From NCBI RefSeq assembly GCF_017868775.1, contig NZ_CP053381.1:1922001-1986000 (forward strand): DNA of 64,000 bases, written 5' to 3'. The stretch comes from Billgrantia sulfidoxydans. Its GTDB lineage: Bacteria; Pseudomonadota; Gammaproteobacteria; Pseudomonadales; Halomonadaceae. A model generated the notes under the pieces. The model had not been told where the DNA came from. It saw only the letters and a program-made list of their open reading frames with translations, and searched no databases. The first letter of the stretch is position 1. The number at the start of each line of letters is the position of its first letter. A program made the translations under genes and the position numbers. This document shows positions 10,024-17,951 of the stretch, one piece after another.

Positions 10024-10364
10024 GCGAGTACACGGATTCGCTGCGTGACGTATTCGAGCTGTTCGGCCCCATCGCCGCACGGCGCATGTTCGGCGGCCAC
10101 GGCATCTATCATGATGGCCTGATGTTCGCCCTGGTGGCCGACGAGACGCTCTACCTCAAGGTCGATGAGTACAACCTGGGCGACTTCGAGCGCGCGGGGC
10201 TCGAACCGTTCGGCTACGACAAGGGTGGCCGGTTCGTCCGGCTCTCCTACTACCAGGCGCCGGAGGAGCTGTTCGAGGACCGCGAGCTGGCCGCGGCCTG
10301 GGCGCGTCGCTCCTTCGAAGCGGCCTTGCGTGCCCAGGCGGGCAAGCGCAAGACGAAACCCTGA
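10020..10364 (+). CDS. TfoX N-terminal-domain protein
   Basis: A 114-residue protein of the TfoX-N family: it opens with DVFELFGPIAARRMFGGHGIYHDGLMFALV, typical of the N-terminal half of TfoX/Sxy (given here by its ends DVFELFGP and GHGIYHDG). The C-terminal TfoX domain is missing and the tail is basic. It starts with GTG overlapping the ligase stop by four bases, so it is translated with the dehydrogenase operon. Stand-alone TfoX-N proteins have no settled biochemical function; a role in competence is not supported here, and a role in the operon is only suggested by coupling. Confidence 0.78.
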   Translation: MSEYTDSLRDVFELFGPIAARRMFGGHGIYHDGLMFALVADETLYLKVDEYNLGDFERAGLEPFGYDKGGRFVRLSYYQAPEELFEDRELAAAWARRSFEAALRAQAGKRKTKP

Positions 10365-10413
10365 GGCTCGGCTTGATACGCCACCGGTTGCCGGTTTCTC
10401 GATGCATTGGGCT

Positions 10414-10821
10414 TCAAGCGTCGGGCGGCCCCTTGAGCTCGAGGGTGTTGCCTTCGGGGTCTTCGAGGTAGAGCGAGGGGCCCGTACCCTCGGCGCCGTA
10501 GCGCTGCACGAGTTCGCCGGCCTCGATGTCGTGCGCGGCGAGGTGTCGGCGTATCGCCGCCTCGTCGAAGGGTTCCAGGCGCAGGCAGAAGTGATCTAGG
10601 TTGCGCCCCTCGCGGCCCGGGGCGGCGCCGCCACGCTGTCCCAGCGGGCCTTCCACGGGTACCAGGTCGATCAGGCTGCGTCCGGCGCGCAGTTGGATCA
10701 GGCCGATCTCATCCTGACGTTTTTCCACCGTGCAGCCCAATACGTCGCAATAGAAGGCGAGCATGGCGTCGGTGTCGCGGATGCGTAGCACCAGATGGTC
10801 TATCCCTTGGATGGGCAGCAT
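10414..10821 (-). CDS. VOC-family protein (glyoxalase/dioxygenase fold)
   Basis: A 135-residue cytoplasmic protein of the vicinal oxygen chelate superfamily. It has paired beta-alpha-beta modules: GIDHLVLRIRDTDAMLAFYCDVLG at the start (GIDHLVLRI...YCDVLG) and LDHFCLRLE / LYLEDPEGNTLEL in the second half. Candidate metal ligands are the His of IDHLVL, the His of LDHFCL and the Glu of NTLELKG. The start at 10821 is chosen from AGGAGG 11 bases upstream and because it begins right at the fold. It points toward tfoX and ends 49 bases from it. Substrate unknown; it may be a glyoxalase-like isomerase or a resistance-type protein. Confidence 0.78.
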   Translation of the reverse strand: MLPIQGIDHLVLRIRDTDAMLAFYCDVLGCTVEKRQDEIGLIQLRAGRSLIDLVPVEGPLGQRGGAAPGREGRNLDHFCLRLEPFDEAAIRRHLAAHDIEAGELVQRYGAEGTGPSLYLEDPEGNTLELKGPPDA

Positions 10822-11012
10822 GGCGTTGCCGGCCTCCTGTCGCTCATCGACCCCGTTCATCGACGCTGTCATCGACACTATGGTCCAGGTAACCGGGAGG
10901 CTCCAGCGTTGCCTGGTGCGCCGGCGACCCGGCACCATCGTTTGAGGAGCCGTAGGTCCAGGACCACTTAGGCATTGTGCCAGCGGCGCGGCTAGGCGCC
11001 GCTGACATGCCC

Positions 11013-11597
11013 TCAGTGGCGTGGATCCCACAGCCGGCTGCCGGTGTCGGCTTCGTAGCCCATGCCGTGGGGCGAACTCACCAGCTCCAGTTGCATGCCC
11101 CAGGGCGCCATGAAGTAAACCCAGGTCAGCCCCTTCATGGGGCCTTCGGTAAAGGTCTTGGGTTCGCCCAACACCTCCAGTCCTTGCGCCTGGAGATAGG
11201 TCACGGCCGTATCCATGTCATCGACGTAGAAGGCGATATGATGTCCGCCGATGTCGCTGTTGCGCGGCTGCTCGGTGCGCTGGTCCGGGGCGGTGTACTC
11301 GAAGATCTCCAGATTGGTGCCGTTGCCGCAGCGAACGAGGTGGGCGGCGGGGATGGTGGCTTCGGCATGCACGTCGAGGTTCTGGGTCATCCAGTCGTCG
11401 TCGAAGGGGCCGAAGGGGCCGATGGTGAAGAAGGCTTCACAACCCATGACCTCGACGAAGAAATCCACCGCCGCCTGCCGGTCAGGCACGGTGAAGCCGA
11501 AGTGCTGGGTGCCGCGCATTCCCGGGAGTTCGGCTTGGACGGTATGACTCGTCAGTAGCGCTGCCAGGGCGGCCCCTACCCATTGTGTCTTGTTCAT
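11013..11597 (-). CDS. Exported VOC-family protein
   Basis: A 194-residue protein with a cleavable signal peptide (MNKTQWVGAALAALLTS then HTVQA, cut after about residue 22) followed by a VOC fold. HFGFTVPDRQAAVDFFVEV and the second-half block HHIAFYVDDMDTAVTYL mark the two modules; candidate ligands are His of QHFGFTV, His of HHIAFYV and Glu of MQLELV. AAGGAG lies 7 bases before the ATG at 11597. Most VOC enzymes act in the cytoplasm, so a periplasmic version is unusual. It has no close operon partner. Function and substrate unknown. Confidence 0.78.
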   Translation of the reverse strand: MNKTQWVGAALAALLTSHTVQAELPGMRGTQHFGFTVPDRQAAVDFFVEVMGCEAFFTIGPFGPFDDDWMTQNLDVHAEATIPAAHLVRCGNGTNLEIFEYTAPDQRTEQPRNSDIGGHHIAFYVDDMDTAVTYLQAQGLEVLGEPKTFTEGPMKGLTWVYFMAPWGMQLELVSSPHGMGYEADTGSRLWDPRH

Positions 11598-11756
11598 GGC
11601 ATGTCTCCTTGTTATTGCCGTTGTTAATGGTGGCGTTGCCACCAGGGTGAAGACGGCAAGGAGCATGCCAAAGCGGAATCCACGAGGTAAGCTACTGTTT
11701 TCCATACCCGGGATGACAAAAGTGGGAGGGCAAGGGTGACCATGACGATACAGTGC

Positions 11757-11772
11757 CGTGACAGCTGTCACG
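11757..11772. promoter_or_regulatory. Perfect 16-bp palindrome upstream of corA
   Basis: CGTGACAGCTGTCACG is perfectly self-complementary. It lies in the 298-bp divergent space between the exported VOC gene and corA, about 125 bp before the corA start. It looks like a dimer-binding operator; the binding protein is unknown. Confidence 0.45.
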
Positions 11773-11895
11773 TTACGCATATGCCACCGGCGTGCCATGT
11801 ACCCGGCAACCTTGCCGAGGTGTGGGCATGAGGCGGGTGCGAAGAGCGGCCGGAGCGTGCCAGTATGGACGGGTCGCACTGCCAGGACGCTCTTC

Positions 11896-12981
11896 ATGAC
11901 CCGTTTGTTCAGGAAGCACTACCATCCGGCCGGTACGGCGCCGGGCACCCTGCGTGAACTGTCGCTGGAACAGGCTGGCCTGCTCGGCCCTGCCACGTTC
12001 CACCTGGCTCGTCGCGAAGCGGGGCGCTGGGGCGCGATGCAGGAGATCGAGGTCGCGGAGATTCCCGAGGCCGCCGCGGAGGGGCCGCTGTGCTGGCTTC
12101 ACGTGCAGGGGCTGCCCGTGGCCGAGGAGCTGGAGCTGCTCGGCGAGCGGGTGGGCCTGCATCCGTTGGCCCAGGAGGACATCCTCAATGGTGGACAGCG
12201 GCCCAAGGTCGAGCGCTTCGACGATGGGCTGGTGGTCATTCTGGGCATTCCCGAACTCGACGAAGAGGGTGACCTGCATCTGTACCAGCTGTCGCTGTTC
12301 ATGGGGGCCAACATCGTCGTCAGCGTAATGGGCGAAACGCTGGATCCTTTCGTGGTATTCCGGCGACGCCTCAAGGAGAGCGGCGGGCGCGCCCTGGGCG
12401 AGCCGGACGACCTGCTCTACGGCATGCTCGATGCCGCCGTCGATCATGCCTTCCCGGTGCTCGACAGCGTGGGTGAGCGAATCGAGGAACTGGAACTCGA
12501 GATTCTCAACCAGCCGGACAGCTCGACGCTGGAGCGCCTGCATGGCTTGAAGCGCGAACTGATCATGCTGCGGCGTTACCTCTGGCCCACCCGTGAGGTC
12601 ATCAACCAGCTGTTGCGCGATCATAACGACCTGTTTACGCCCGATACGCGGCTGTGGATGCGCGACGTCTACGACCATACGGTGCAAGTGATCGACCTGG
12701 TGGAGAGCTACCGCGACATGACGGCGAGCCTGCTCGACGTCTATCTCTCCAGCATGAGTCACCGGCTCAACGAGAGCATGCGCAAGCTCACCATCGTTGC
12801 CACCGTGTTCATGCCGCTGACCTTCATTGCCGGCGTCTACGGCATGAACTTCGCGCATCCCACCAGTCCCTTCGCCATGCCAGAGCTCGGCTGGTACTGG
12901 GGCTATCCTGTCGTATGGGGGGTCATGATCGCCGTCGCCGTCGGCATGGTGATGTGGTTCAAGCGCAAGCGCTGGTTCTAG
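11896..12981 (+). CDS. corA: CorA-family magnesium transporter
   Basis: A 361-residue inner-membrane divalent-cation channel. A long acidic and helical cytoplasmic region (about 1-295) contains LYGMLDAAVDHAFPVLD, and two transmembrane helices lie at the C-terminus. The signature YGMN sits at the end of the first helix (VYGMNFAH), and the protein ends with a basic tail KRKRWF, both classic CorA features. The ATG at 11896 is taken as start; the frame stays open further upstream but without family similarity. It may carry Mg2+, Co2+ or Zn2+; the ZntB-like branch is the alternative. A perfect palindrome at 11757-11772 lies upstream. Confidence 0.88.
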   Translation: MTRLFRKHYHPAGTAPGTLRELSLEQAGLLGPATFHLARREAGRWGAMQEIEVAEIPEAAAEGPLCWLHVQGLPVAEELELLGERVGLHPLAQEDILNGGQRPKVERFDDGLVVILGIPELDEEGDLHLYQLSLFMGANIVVSVMGETLDPFVVFRRRLKESGGRALGEPDDLLYGMLDAAVDHAFPVLDSVGERIEELELEILNQPDSSTLERLHGLKRELIMLRRYLWPTREVINQLLRDHNDLFTPDTRLWMRDVYDHTVQVIDLVESYRDMTASLLDVYLSSMSHRLNESMRKLTIVATVFMPLTFIAGVYGMNFAHPTSPFAMPELGWYWGYPVVWGVMIAVAVGMVMWFKRKRWF

Positions 12982-13003
12982 GCGCTGCAAGGAAAGGGCC
13001 TGC

Positions 13004-13759
13004 ATGGAACTTCTCGCCGAGACACGTCATTACCCCGACCGCGTGCTGACCGACCGCCACGGGTTTCACCAGCTGCTGCTGGGACTCGACGGAGCGCTGG
13101 AACTCGAGTCGGCCGGGCGGCTCGTGCACGTGACGCGCGGCGTGCTGGCTCCGGTGGCCAGCGGCGAGGTGCATCACTACCTGGCACCGGGAGCCAACCG
13201 CGTGCTGGTGCTCGACCTGCCCGAGGCGTGGTGCGAGGCGTTGGCATTCGAAGGGCTGATGCGGGGGCAGGCGCGGCGTTTGCCGGAGCGGCTGGTGGCG
13301 CAAGGGAAGGGGCTTGGCGGCTCGGGCCAGGCACTGGCCGGCTGGCTGCAGCAAGTGCTTGCCGCCGGTGGCCGGCGTTTGGCGCCACCGCGGCTGAAGC
13401 TGCTCGAGCTGCTGCCCGCCATGCGCGGCGACCTGGCGCATCCGTGGCGCGTAGGCGAGATGGCCCGGCGTTGTCATCTGGCCGAGGCCGTCTTCGCCCG
13501 CCAGTTTCGCGCGTTGACCGGGCAATCGCCCCACGAGTGGCTGGTGCACGAGCGGCTGGCGCTGGCTCGCGAGCTGCTGCGAGTCGACGATGCGTCGCTC
13601 ACCGAAGTGGCCCAGGCCTGCGGCTTCGCCGACAGCGCCCACTTTTCGAAGACCTTCCGCCGGCATCATGAGGCATCGCCCAGCGAGTGGCGCCGGCTGG
13701 CGAGGGTGAGGGGCGCTGCGTCCAGAGGTCAGGATTCGACAAGCGACCGCGTCACCTGA
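13004..13759 (+). CDS. AraC-family transcriptional regulator
   Basis: A 251-residue regulator. The N-terminal half (about 1-145) is a cupin-like sensing domain with the sequence GEVHHYLAPG. The C-terminal AraC/XylS DNA-binding domain has two helix-turn-helix units: MARRCHLAEAVFARQFRALTG near 160-180, and VAQACGFADSAHFSKTFRRHH near 205-226. It lies 41 bp before the EamA-family transporter gene and on the same strand, so that transporter is a likely target or operon partner. The inducer is unknown. Confidence 0.85.
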   Translation: MELLAETRHYPDRVLTDRHGFHQLLLGLDGALELESAGRLVHVTRGVLAPVASGEVHHYLAPGANRVLVLDLPEAWCEALAFEGLMRGQARRLPERLVAQGKGLGGSGQALAGWLQQVLAAGGRRLAPPRLKLLELLPAMRGDLAHPWRVGEMARRCHLAEAVFARQFRALTGQSPHEWLVHERLALARELLRVDDASLTEVAQACGFADSAHFSKTFRRHHEASPSEWRRLARVRGAASRGQDSTSDRVT

Positions 13760-13800
13760 AGGGCATGCTCAGGCCTCGATGTTGTTGACGAGGTCATCGC

Positions 13801-14682
13801 ATGTTCGCGTTCTCCCACCGTCAGGCCACGGCCATCGGGGCCACCACCATTCTCAACTGGGCGCTGCTCGCCACCCTGACCCAGCTCTCCGGGCCGGTGC
13901 CGCCGTTCCTGCTCACCGGGCTGGCGTTCGGTATTGCCTTCCTGTGCTTTCTGGCTTGGAGCCTCGCGCGGCACGAGTCGTTCGTCGCGCCGCTGCGCCA
14001 GGCCCCTTCGGTGTGGGCGCTGGGTGTCGGCGGGTTGTTCGGCTATCACGCACTCTATTTCGTCGCCCAGCAGAACGCACCGCCGGCCAACGCGGGGCTG
14101 ATCAGCTATCTCTGGCCGCTGCTGATTGTGCTGTTCGTCGGCCTGCTGCCGGGCGAGCGGTTGTTGGCACGGCACGTGGTGGGCGGGCTGCTGGGCTTCG
14201 TCGGGGCGGCGCTGCTGATCGGCGGCGACCTGGGCGCCGGGGGCAGTGCGCTGGGCTATGGCGCCGCCTTCGCCTGTGCCCTGGTGTGGAGTGGCTACTC
14301 GGTGCTGTCGCGGGCCAAGAAGGCGGTGCCGACCAGCGCCGTGGGCGGCTTCTGCCTGGTCACGGCGCTGCTGGCCTTCGCCTGCCACGGGCTCTTCGAG
14401 GCGACCCGCTGGCCCCAGGGCAACGAGTGGTTGGGCGTCCTCGGCCTGGGCCTGGGGCCGGTGGGCAGTGCCTTCTTCACCTGGGACATCGGCGTCAAGC
14501 ACGGCGACCTGCACTTGCTGGGGCTGCTGGCCTACGCCACGCCGTTGCTCTCGACGCTGGCGCTGATCATGGCCGGCTATGCGCAGGCCACCCCCCTGCT
14601 GGCGCTGGCGGCAGGCGTGATCACCCTGGGCATGCTGATCGGCAGCGGTGCGCTTTCCCGACGCACGCCTGTCCCCGCCTGA
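13801..14682 (+). CDS. EamA/DMT-superfamily transporter
   Basis: A 293-residue inner-membrane protein with about ten hydrophobic helices in two EamA repeats. The first repeat contains FGYHALYFVAQQNAPPANAGLISYLWPLL (shown by its ends FGYHALYF and ISYLWPLL), a conserved feature of drug/metabolite exporters; the second has LGPVGSAFFTWDIGVKHGD. The AraC regulator immediately upstream suggests regulated export, perhaps of an amino acid or aromatic compound. The YddG-like subgroup is a possibility, but the substrate cannot be read from the sequence. Confidence 0.83.
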   Translation: MFAFSHRQATAIGATTILNWALLATLTQLSGPVPPFLLTGLAFGIAFLCFLAWSLARHESFVAPLRQAPSVWALGVGGLFGYHALYFVAQQNAPPANAGLISYLWPLLIVLFVGLLPGERLLARHVVGGLLGFVGAALLIGGDLGAGGSALGYGAAFACALVWSGYSVLSRAKKAVPTSAVGGFCLVTALLAFACHGLFEATRWPQGNEWLGVLGLGLGPVGSAFFTWDIGVKHGDLHLLGLLAYATPLLSTLALIMAGYAQATPLLALAAGVITLGMLIGSGALSRRTPVPA

Positions 14683-14685
14683 CCC

Positions 14686-15777
14686 TCATGCCTCGTCCTC
14701 ATCGCGCTTCGCTCGGTGGGGGCGGCGATCCTTGGTCGCGACCGGGCGGAAGCCGTCGCCGAACACGGCATCGAGATCGAAGGTGGAGTGCTGGCCGATG
14801 GCATCGAAGTGTTGTTCGAGCCACAGCTCGGCCCAGCCGCGGCCCTGGCGATACAGCCGCGAGACGAAATCCCACTGGGCGTTGAACTTGCTGGAGGCGG
14901 AGAGCTGTTCCACCTCCTGTTCGGCGTGGATCAGGTGCAGGCGCATGGAGCGGTAGCGCTCCACCTCCAGGCCTTCGGCATCGATCAACTGTTGCAGCAG
15001 CTGGATGCTGCGCAGCTCCTTGATCAGGCTGGTGTTGAAGGTGATCTCGTTGATGCGGTTGATGATGTCCCGGGCGCTGTCGGGCAGTTTCTGGCGTACC
15101 AGCGGGTTGACCTGCACCACCACCAGGTCCTGGCAATCCATATCGTCCACCAGCGGGAAAAGCGCCGGGTTACCGCTGTAGCCGCCGTCCCAGTAGGCCT
15201 CGCCGTCGATTTCCACCGCGGGAAACATGAACGGCAGGCAGGCCGAGGCCATCACCGTATCCACTGAAATTTCCGGTTGACGAAACACCTTGGCCCGGCC
15301 GGTCCGGACATTGGTGGCGGTGACGTATATCTTGGCCCGGCGGCAGGCGTTGACACGCTCGAAATCCACCAGCTTGCACACCAGATCCCGTAGCGGATTG
15401 ATCTTCAGTGGGTTGAGCTTGGCCGGGGCGATGAGCTGGGTCAGGCTCTCGAACATCAGATAGCCCGGCGAATGATCGAGGCTGCCGGTGCCCGTCAGCC
15501 AGTCCCATGGCGCCGGCTGAATGGGTGAGAGTTGTGCGGCATCGCTGACCCCACGCCAGAAGCGGCCAAGCGCCTCGCGTGCGCCCTGGCGGCCGCCGCG
15601 GTGCAGGCCATCGGCCAGCACCACGGCGTTCATCGCCCCCGCGCTGGTGCCGCTGATGCCATCGATCTCCAGCCGTTCCTCTTCCAGCAGCCGGTCGAGT
15701 ACGCCCCAGGTCAAGGCGCCGTGGGAGCCTCCGCCCTGTAGTGCGAGGTCGATGTGCTTGCGTTCTTCCCTGGGCAT
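14686..15777 (-). CDS. Patatin-like phospholipase
   Basis: A 363-residue serine lipid acyl hydrolase. It opens with the oxyanion-hole motif LALQGGGSHGAL, has the nucleophile elbow GTSAG (Ser about 42) and the catalytic Asp in WDGGYSGNP (about 185). A C-terminal region of about 120 residues follows, charged and probably helical, including a segment rich in Gln/Glu. The ATG at 15777 has AGGAG five bases upstream; the frame is open further upstream but the family begins here. Without a signal peptide it should be cytoplasmic. It converges on the EamA gene with a gap of only three bases. Confidence 0.88.
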   Translation of the reverse strand: MPREERKHIDLALQGGGSHGALTWGVLDRLLEEERLEIDGISGTSAGAMNAVVLADGLHRGGRQGAREALGRFWRGVSDAAQLSPIQPAPWDWLTGTGSLDHSPGYLMFESLTQLIAPAKLNPLKINPLRDLVCKLVDFERVNACRRAKIYVTATNVRTGRAKVFRQPEISVDTVMASACLPFMFPAVEIDGEAYWDGGYSGNPALFPLVDDMDCQDLVVVQVNPLVRQKLPDSARDIINRINEITFNTSLIKELRSIQLLQQLIDAEGLEVERYRSMRLHLIHAEQEVEQLSASSKFNAQWDFVSRLYRQGRGWAELWLEQHFDAIGQHSTFDLDAVFGDGFRPVATKDRRPHRAKRDEDEA

Positions 15778-15885
15778 GCCATCTCCTGTGTCGTTGATGT
15801 TGCGTTGCAGTGTAGGAGGCTCATGCGAGCCTCGCCTGCTTGAGATGATCGGGCGGGAACTCCGTCGCGAGAGAACAGAGCAAGC

Positions 15886-15914
15886 TTGCACTAAAGTCTA
15901 AGTAAGTTGATAAT
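15886..15914 (+). promoter_or_regulatory. Sigma-70 promoter of the 59-residue small protein gene
   Basis: TTGCAC (15886-15891) and GATAAT (15909-15914) are separated by exactly 17 bases, giving a start near 15921, about 50 bases before the ATG at 15972. The match is good in a GC-rich genome where such AT-rich hexamers are rare by chance. Confidence 0.65.
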
Positions 15915-15971
15915 GTGAAAAATGTTTCCACAAACACATCAGGAGCGGTTCCTCAGGAGCCGTAACGAGCC

Positions 15972-16151
15972 ATGACCACACTGCGTTTCTCCACCATCTG
16001 GGATCTTCCACTGGCTACCCGTCGCGAGGCCGACGAAACCCCGGCCGCGCCGGCTACCGAGCGTTTCCTGACCATCTGGGACAGCCCGCGTCTCACCACG
16101 TCGACCAAGGGCAAGCGCTCCCCGCGCAAGCTTTCCAAGTTCTACCTCTGA
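15972..16151 (+). CDS. Small protein with duplicated RF(S/L)TIWD motif
   Basis: A 59-residue basic protein that I do not recognise. It contains the same motif twice: RFSTIWD at residues 5-11 and RFLTIWD at 31-37, 26 residues apart, followed by a Lys/Arg/Ser-rich tail (KGKRSPRKLSKFYL). There is no signal peptide or membrane segment. Reality is supported by a sigma-70 promoter at 15886-15914, AGGAG at 15955-15959, the internal amino-acid duplication with differing codons, and a hairpin (16195-16220) after the stop. AGGAG is 12 bases from the ATG, a little far. Neighbours (patatin, FMN reductase) give no functional clue. Confidence 0.62.
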   Translation: MTTLRFSTIWDLPLATRREADETPAAPATERFLTIWDSPRLTTSTKGKRSPRKLSKFYL

Positions 16152-16194
16152 CGCCCCGAAGCCACGCCGCAAGCGGCAATGGCAACCATCGACA

Positions 16195-16220
16195 GCGCCC
16201 ATCCCGTGCGGCATGGGCGC
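16195..16220. terminator. Hairpin between the small gene and the FMN reductase gene
   Basis: GCGCCCAT (16195-16202) pairs with ATGGGCGC (16213-16220) across a 10-base loop. It lies between two convergent genes and could end both transcripts, although no clear U-run follows on either strand. Confidence 0.4.
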
Positions 16221-16255
16221 CTTGGCTTGCGCCGTGGTGGTCGGCGCGGCAGCGT

Positions 16256-16864
16256 TCATGAGTCGCTTGTGCTATCGGCAGCGTGTAGCTTGGCCAGTGT
16301 CGTGACCAGCCGCTGACAAAGAGCGTCCAGGCGTTCGCGCTGGCTTTCGTCCGCCAGCTGGCCATCCTCGCCGAAGGCCTGGGCAGCGCGCGGTACGGCC
16401 AGCGGGCTGGGGAGCACGGTCACGCCGAGGTTACTGAGCAGTTGGCGGATCAGCGCCAGGCTGCGCATGCCGCCCAGCGCGCCCGGTGAGGCGGAGACCA
16501 CTGCCGCCACCTGGTCGGTGAACAGGGCTAGGCCGCTGCACTCACCGTCCGAGCGCGACATCCAGTCCAGCGTGTTCTTCATCAGCGGCGTGATGAAGCC
16601 GTTGTACTCCGGCGAGGCCAGCAGCAGGCCCTGATGCTCGGCAAGCAAGCCCTGCAGACTTCTAGCACTGGCCGGCAGGCCCTCGCGGTTTTCCAGATCG
16701 CCGTCGTAGAGGGGCAGCGGGTAGTCGCGCAGGTCGATGAAGGTCGCCTGGCCGCCGGCATGCTCGACCCGTTCGGCGGCCAGGCGGGCCAGGCGCTTGT
16801 TGAAGGAGTTCTCTCTGGCACTGCCGGCGAAGACCAGGATGCGCGGTGGGGTGGAGGTCGTCAT
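16256..16864 (-). CDS. NAD(P)H-dependent FMN reductase family protein
   Basis: A 202-residue flavodoxin-fold protein. The FMN phosphate-binding loop GSARENSFNKRLA is at residues 14-26 and the second flavin loop SPEYNGFITPLMKNTLDW at about 94-111, both typical of the NADPH-dependent FMN/quinone/chromate reductases. The ATG at 16864 follows AAGGA. It lies 49 bp downstream of the pirin gene on the same strand. Two pirins, an isochorismatase-type hydrolase and an ABM protein are close by, suggesting a redox or quinone-stress role, which is inferred. Confidence 0.85.
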   Translation of the reverse strand: MTTSTPPRILVFAGSARENSFNKRLARLAAERVEHAGGQATFIDLRDYPLPLYDGDLENREGLPASARSLQGLLAEHQGLLLASPEYNGFITPLMKNTLDWMSRSDGECSGLALFTDQVAAVVSASPGALGGMRSLALIRQLLSNLGVTVLPSPLAVPRAAQAFGEDGQLADESQRERLDALCQRLVTTLAKLHAADSTSDS

Positions 16865-16913
16865 GGGCGAAGCATTCCTTTTTGTAGGTGGTCGGTCAGT
16901 GGCTCTCGGGGTG

Positions 16914-17855
16914 TCATTCCCGCCAGGGCAAGGGCGGTGGCTCCAGGCGCTTGCCGTCGAACTGGGGGATGCTGCCGAAGCGTTCACTGCCGGCTTCCCA
17001 GTCGCGCTGGGCCTCGATGATCTCGGCCTTGCTGTGGCCGACGAAGTTCCACCAGATCAGGATCTCCTCGCCCAGCGGTTCGCCGCCGACCAGGATCGCG
17101 CGTCCGCCTGCGGGCAGCTCGAGAGCGAGCTGGCGGCGCCCACGACCCAGATAGGCCAGCTCGTTGGTGGCGAAGTGTTCGCCTTCGATGCCGAGCTCGC
17201 CTTCCAGCGGCAGCAGGCCGTATTCGAAGTCCTCGCGCAGCGGCAGTGCCAGCGAGCCGCCGGAGGCTGCCGCCAGGTCCAGGCCCACCAGCGGCGAGAA
17301 AGCCAGCGTCGGTGCCCGCTGGCCGGCGAACTCGCCGGTGAGCAGGGTCAGCTCGACGTCTCCCTCGTGCCAGCGGGGTAACTGCGGATAGTGGTCGAAG
17401 CGCGGCTCGGTGCGGCGGTTGGCTTCGGGCAGGGCGATCCAGAGCTGGGCGGCATGCAGGTGCGACTCGCCGGGTACCGACTCCTCGGTGTGGCTGATCC
17501 CGCGGCCGGCCGTCATCAGGTTGACCTGGCCGGGGCGGATCACCTGCTCGTTGCCCAGGCTGTCGCGGTGCAGCACTTCCCCCTCGATCATCCAGGTGAA
17601 GGTCTGCAGGCCGATGTGCGGGTGGGGACCGACGCGCAGGCCGCGTGCGTCGCCCTTGAATACCGCCGGGCCGGCATGATCGAGGAAGCACCAGGCACCG
17701 ATCAGGCGTCGATGGCGAGAGGGCAGCACACGGTTGACGGGGATGCCGCCGACGTCGGCCGTGCGCGGCGCGACGTGCTGCACCTGACGCTTGCCGTCGA
17801 CGATGGGGCAGTCCAAGGAGGAGGAGAGATCGGCGTCGTTGACGAGGTTGCTCAT
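16914..17855 (-). CDS. Pirin-family protein (longer form)
   Basis: A 313-residue bicupin. The pirin metal site is visible in GPHPHIGLQTFTWMIEG (His-x-His plus later Glu) with the third His in EVLHRDSLG, and the family block VNLMTAGRGISHTEESV is present. It is longer than the second pirin encoded at 19300 and diverges from it, so the two are not recent copies. Some bacterial pirins oxidise quercetin, others act as regulators; the sequence does not decide. It is likely transcribed with the FMN reductase gene downstream. Confidence 0.88.
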   Translation of the reverse strand: MSNLVNDADLSSSLDCPIVDGKRQVQHVAPRTADVGGIPVNRVLPSRHRRLIGAWCFLDHAGPAVFKGDARGLRVGPHPHIGLQTFTWMIEGEVLHRDSLGNEQVIRPGQVNLMTAGRGISHTEESVPGESHLHAAQLWIALPEANRRTEPRFDHYPQLPRWHEGDVELTLLTGEFAGQRAPTLAFSPLVGLDLAAASGGSLALPLREDFEYGLLPLEGELGIEGEHFATNELAYLGRGRRQLALELPAGGRAILVGGEPLGEEILIWWNFVGHSKAEIIEAQRDWEAGSERFGSIPQFDGKRLEPPPLPWRE

Positions 17856-17951
17856 TGTCGTTTTTCCAGGAAGAACGCAGTGGGAGGGGCAGTCAGGCTG
17901 GTTTCAGCATAGGTTCTCGCTTGCGGCACTGCCCGTCGGGGTTGGCCATGG

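Noticed and set aside
15939..16259. Minus-strand frame of 106 codons opposite the 59-residue gene
   Set aside because: No promoter or ribosome binding site on that strand; the plus strand has both, and its protein repeat is preserved with different codons.
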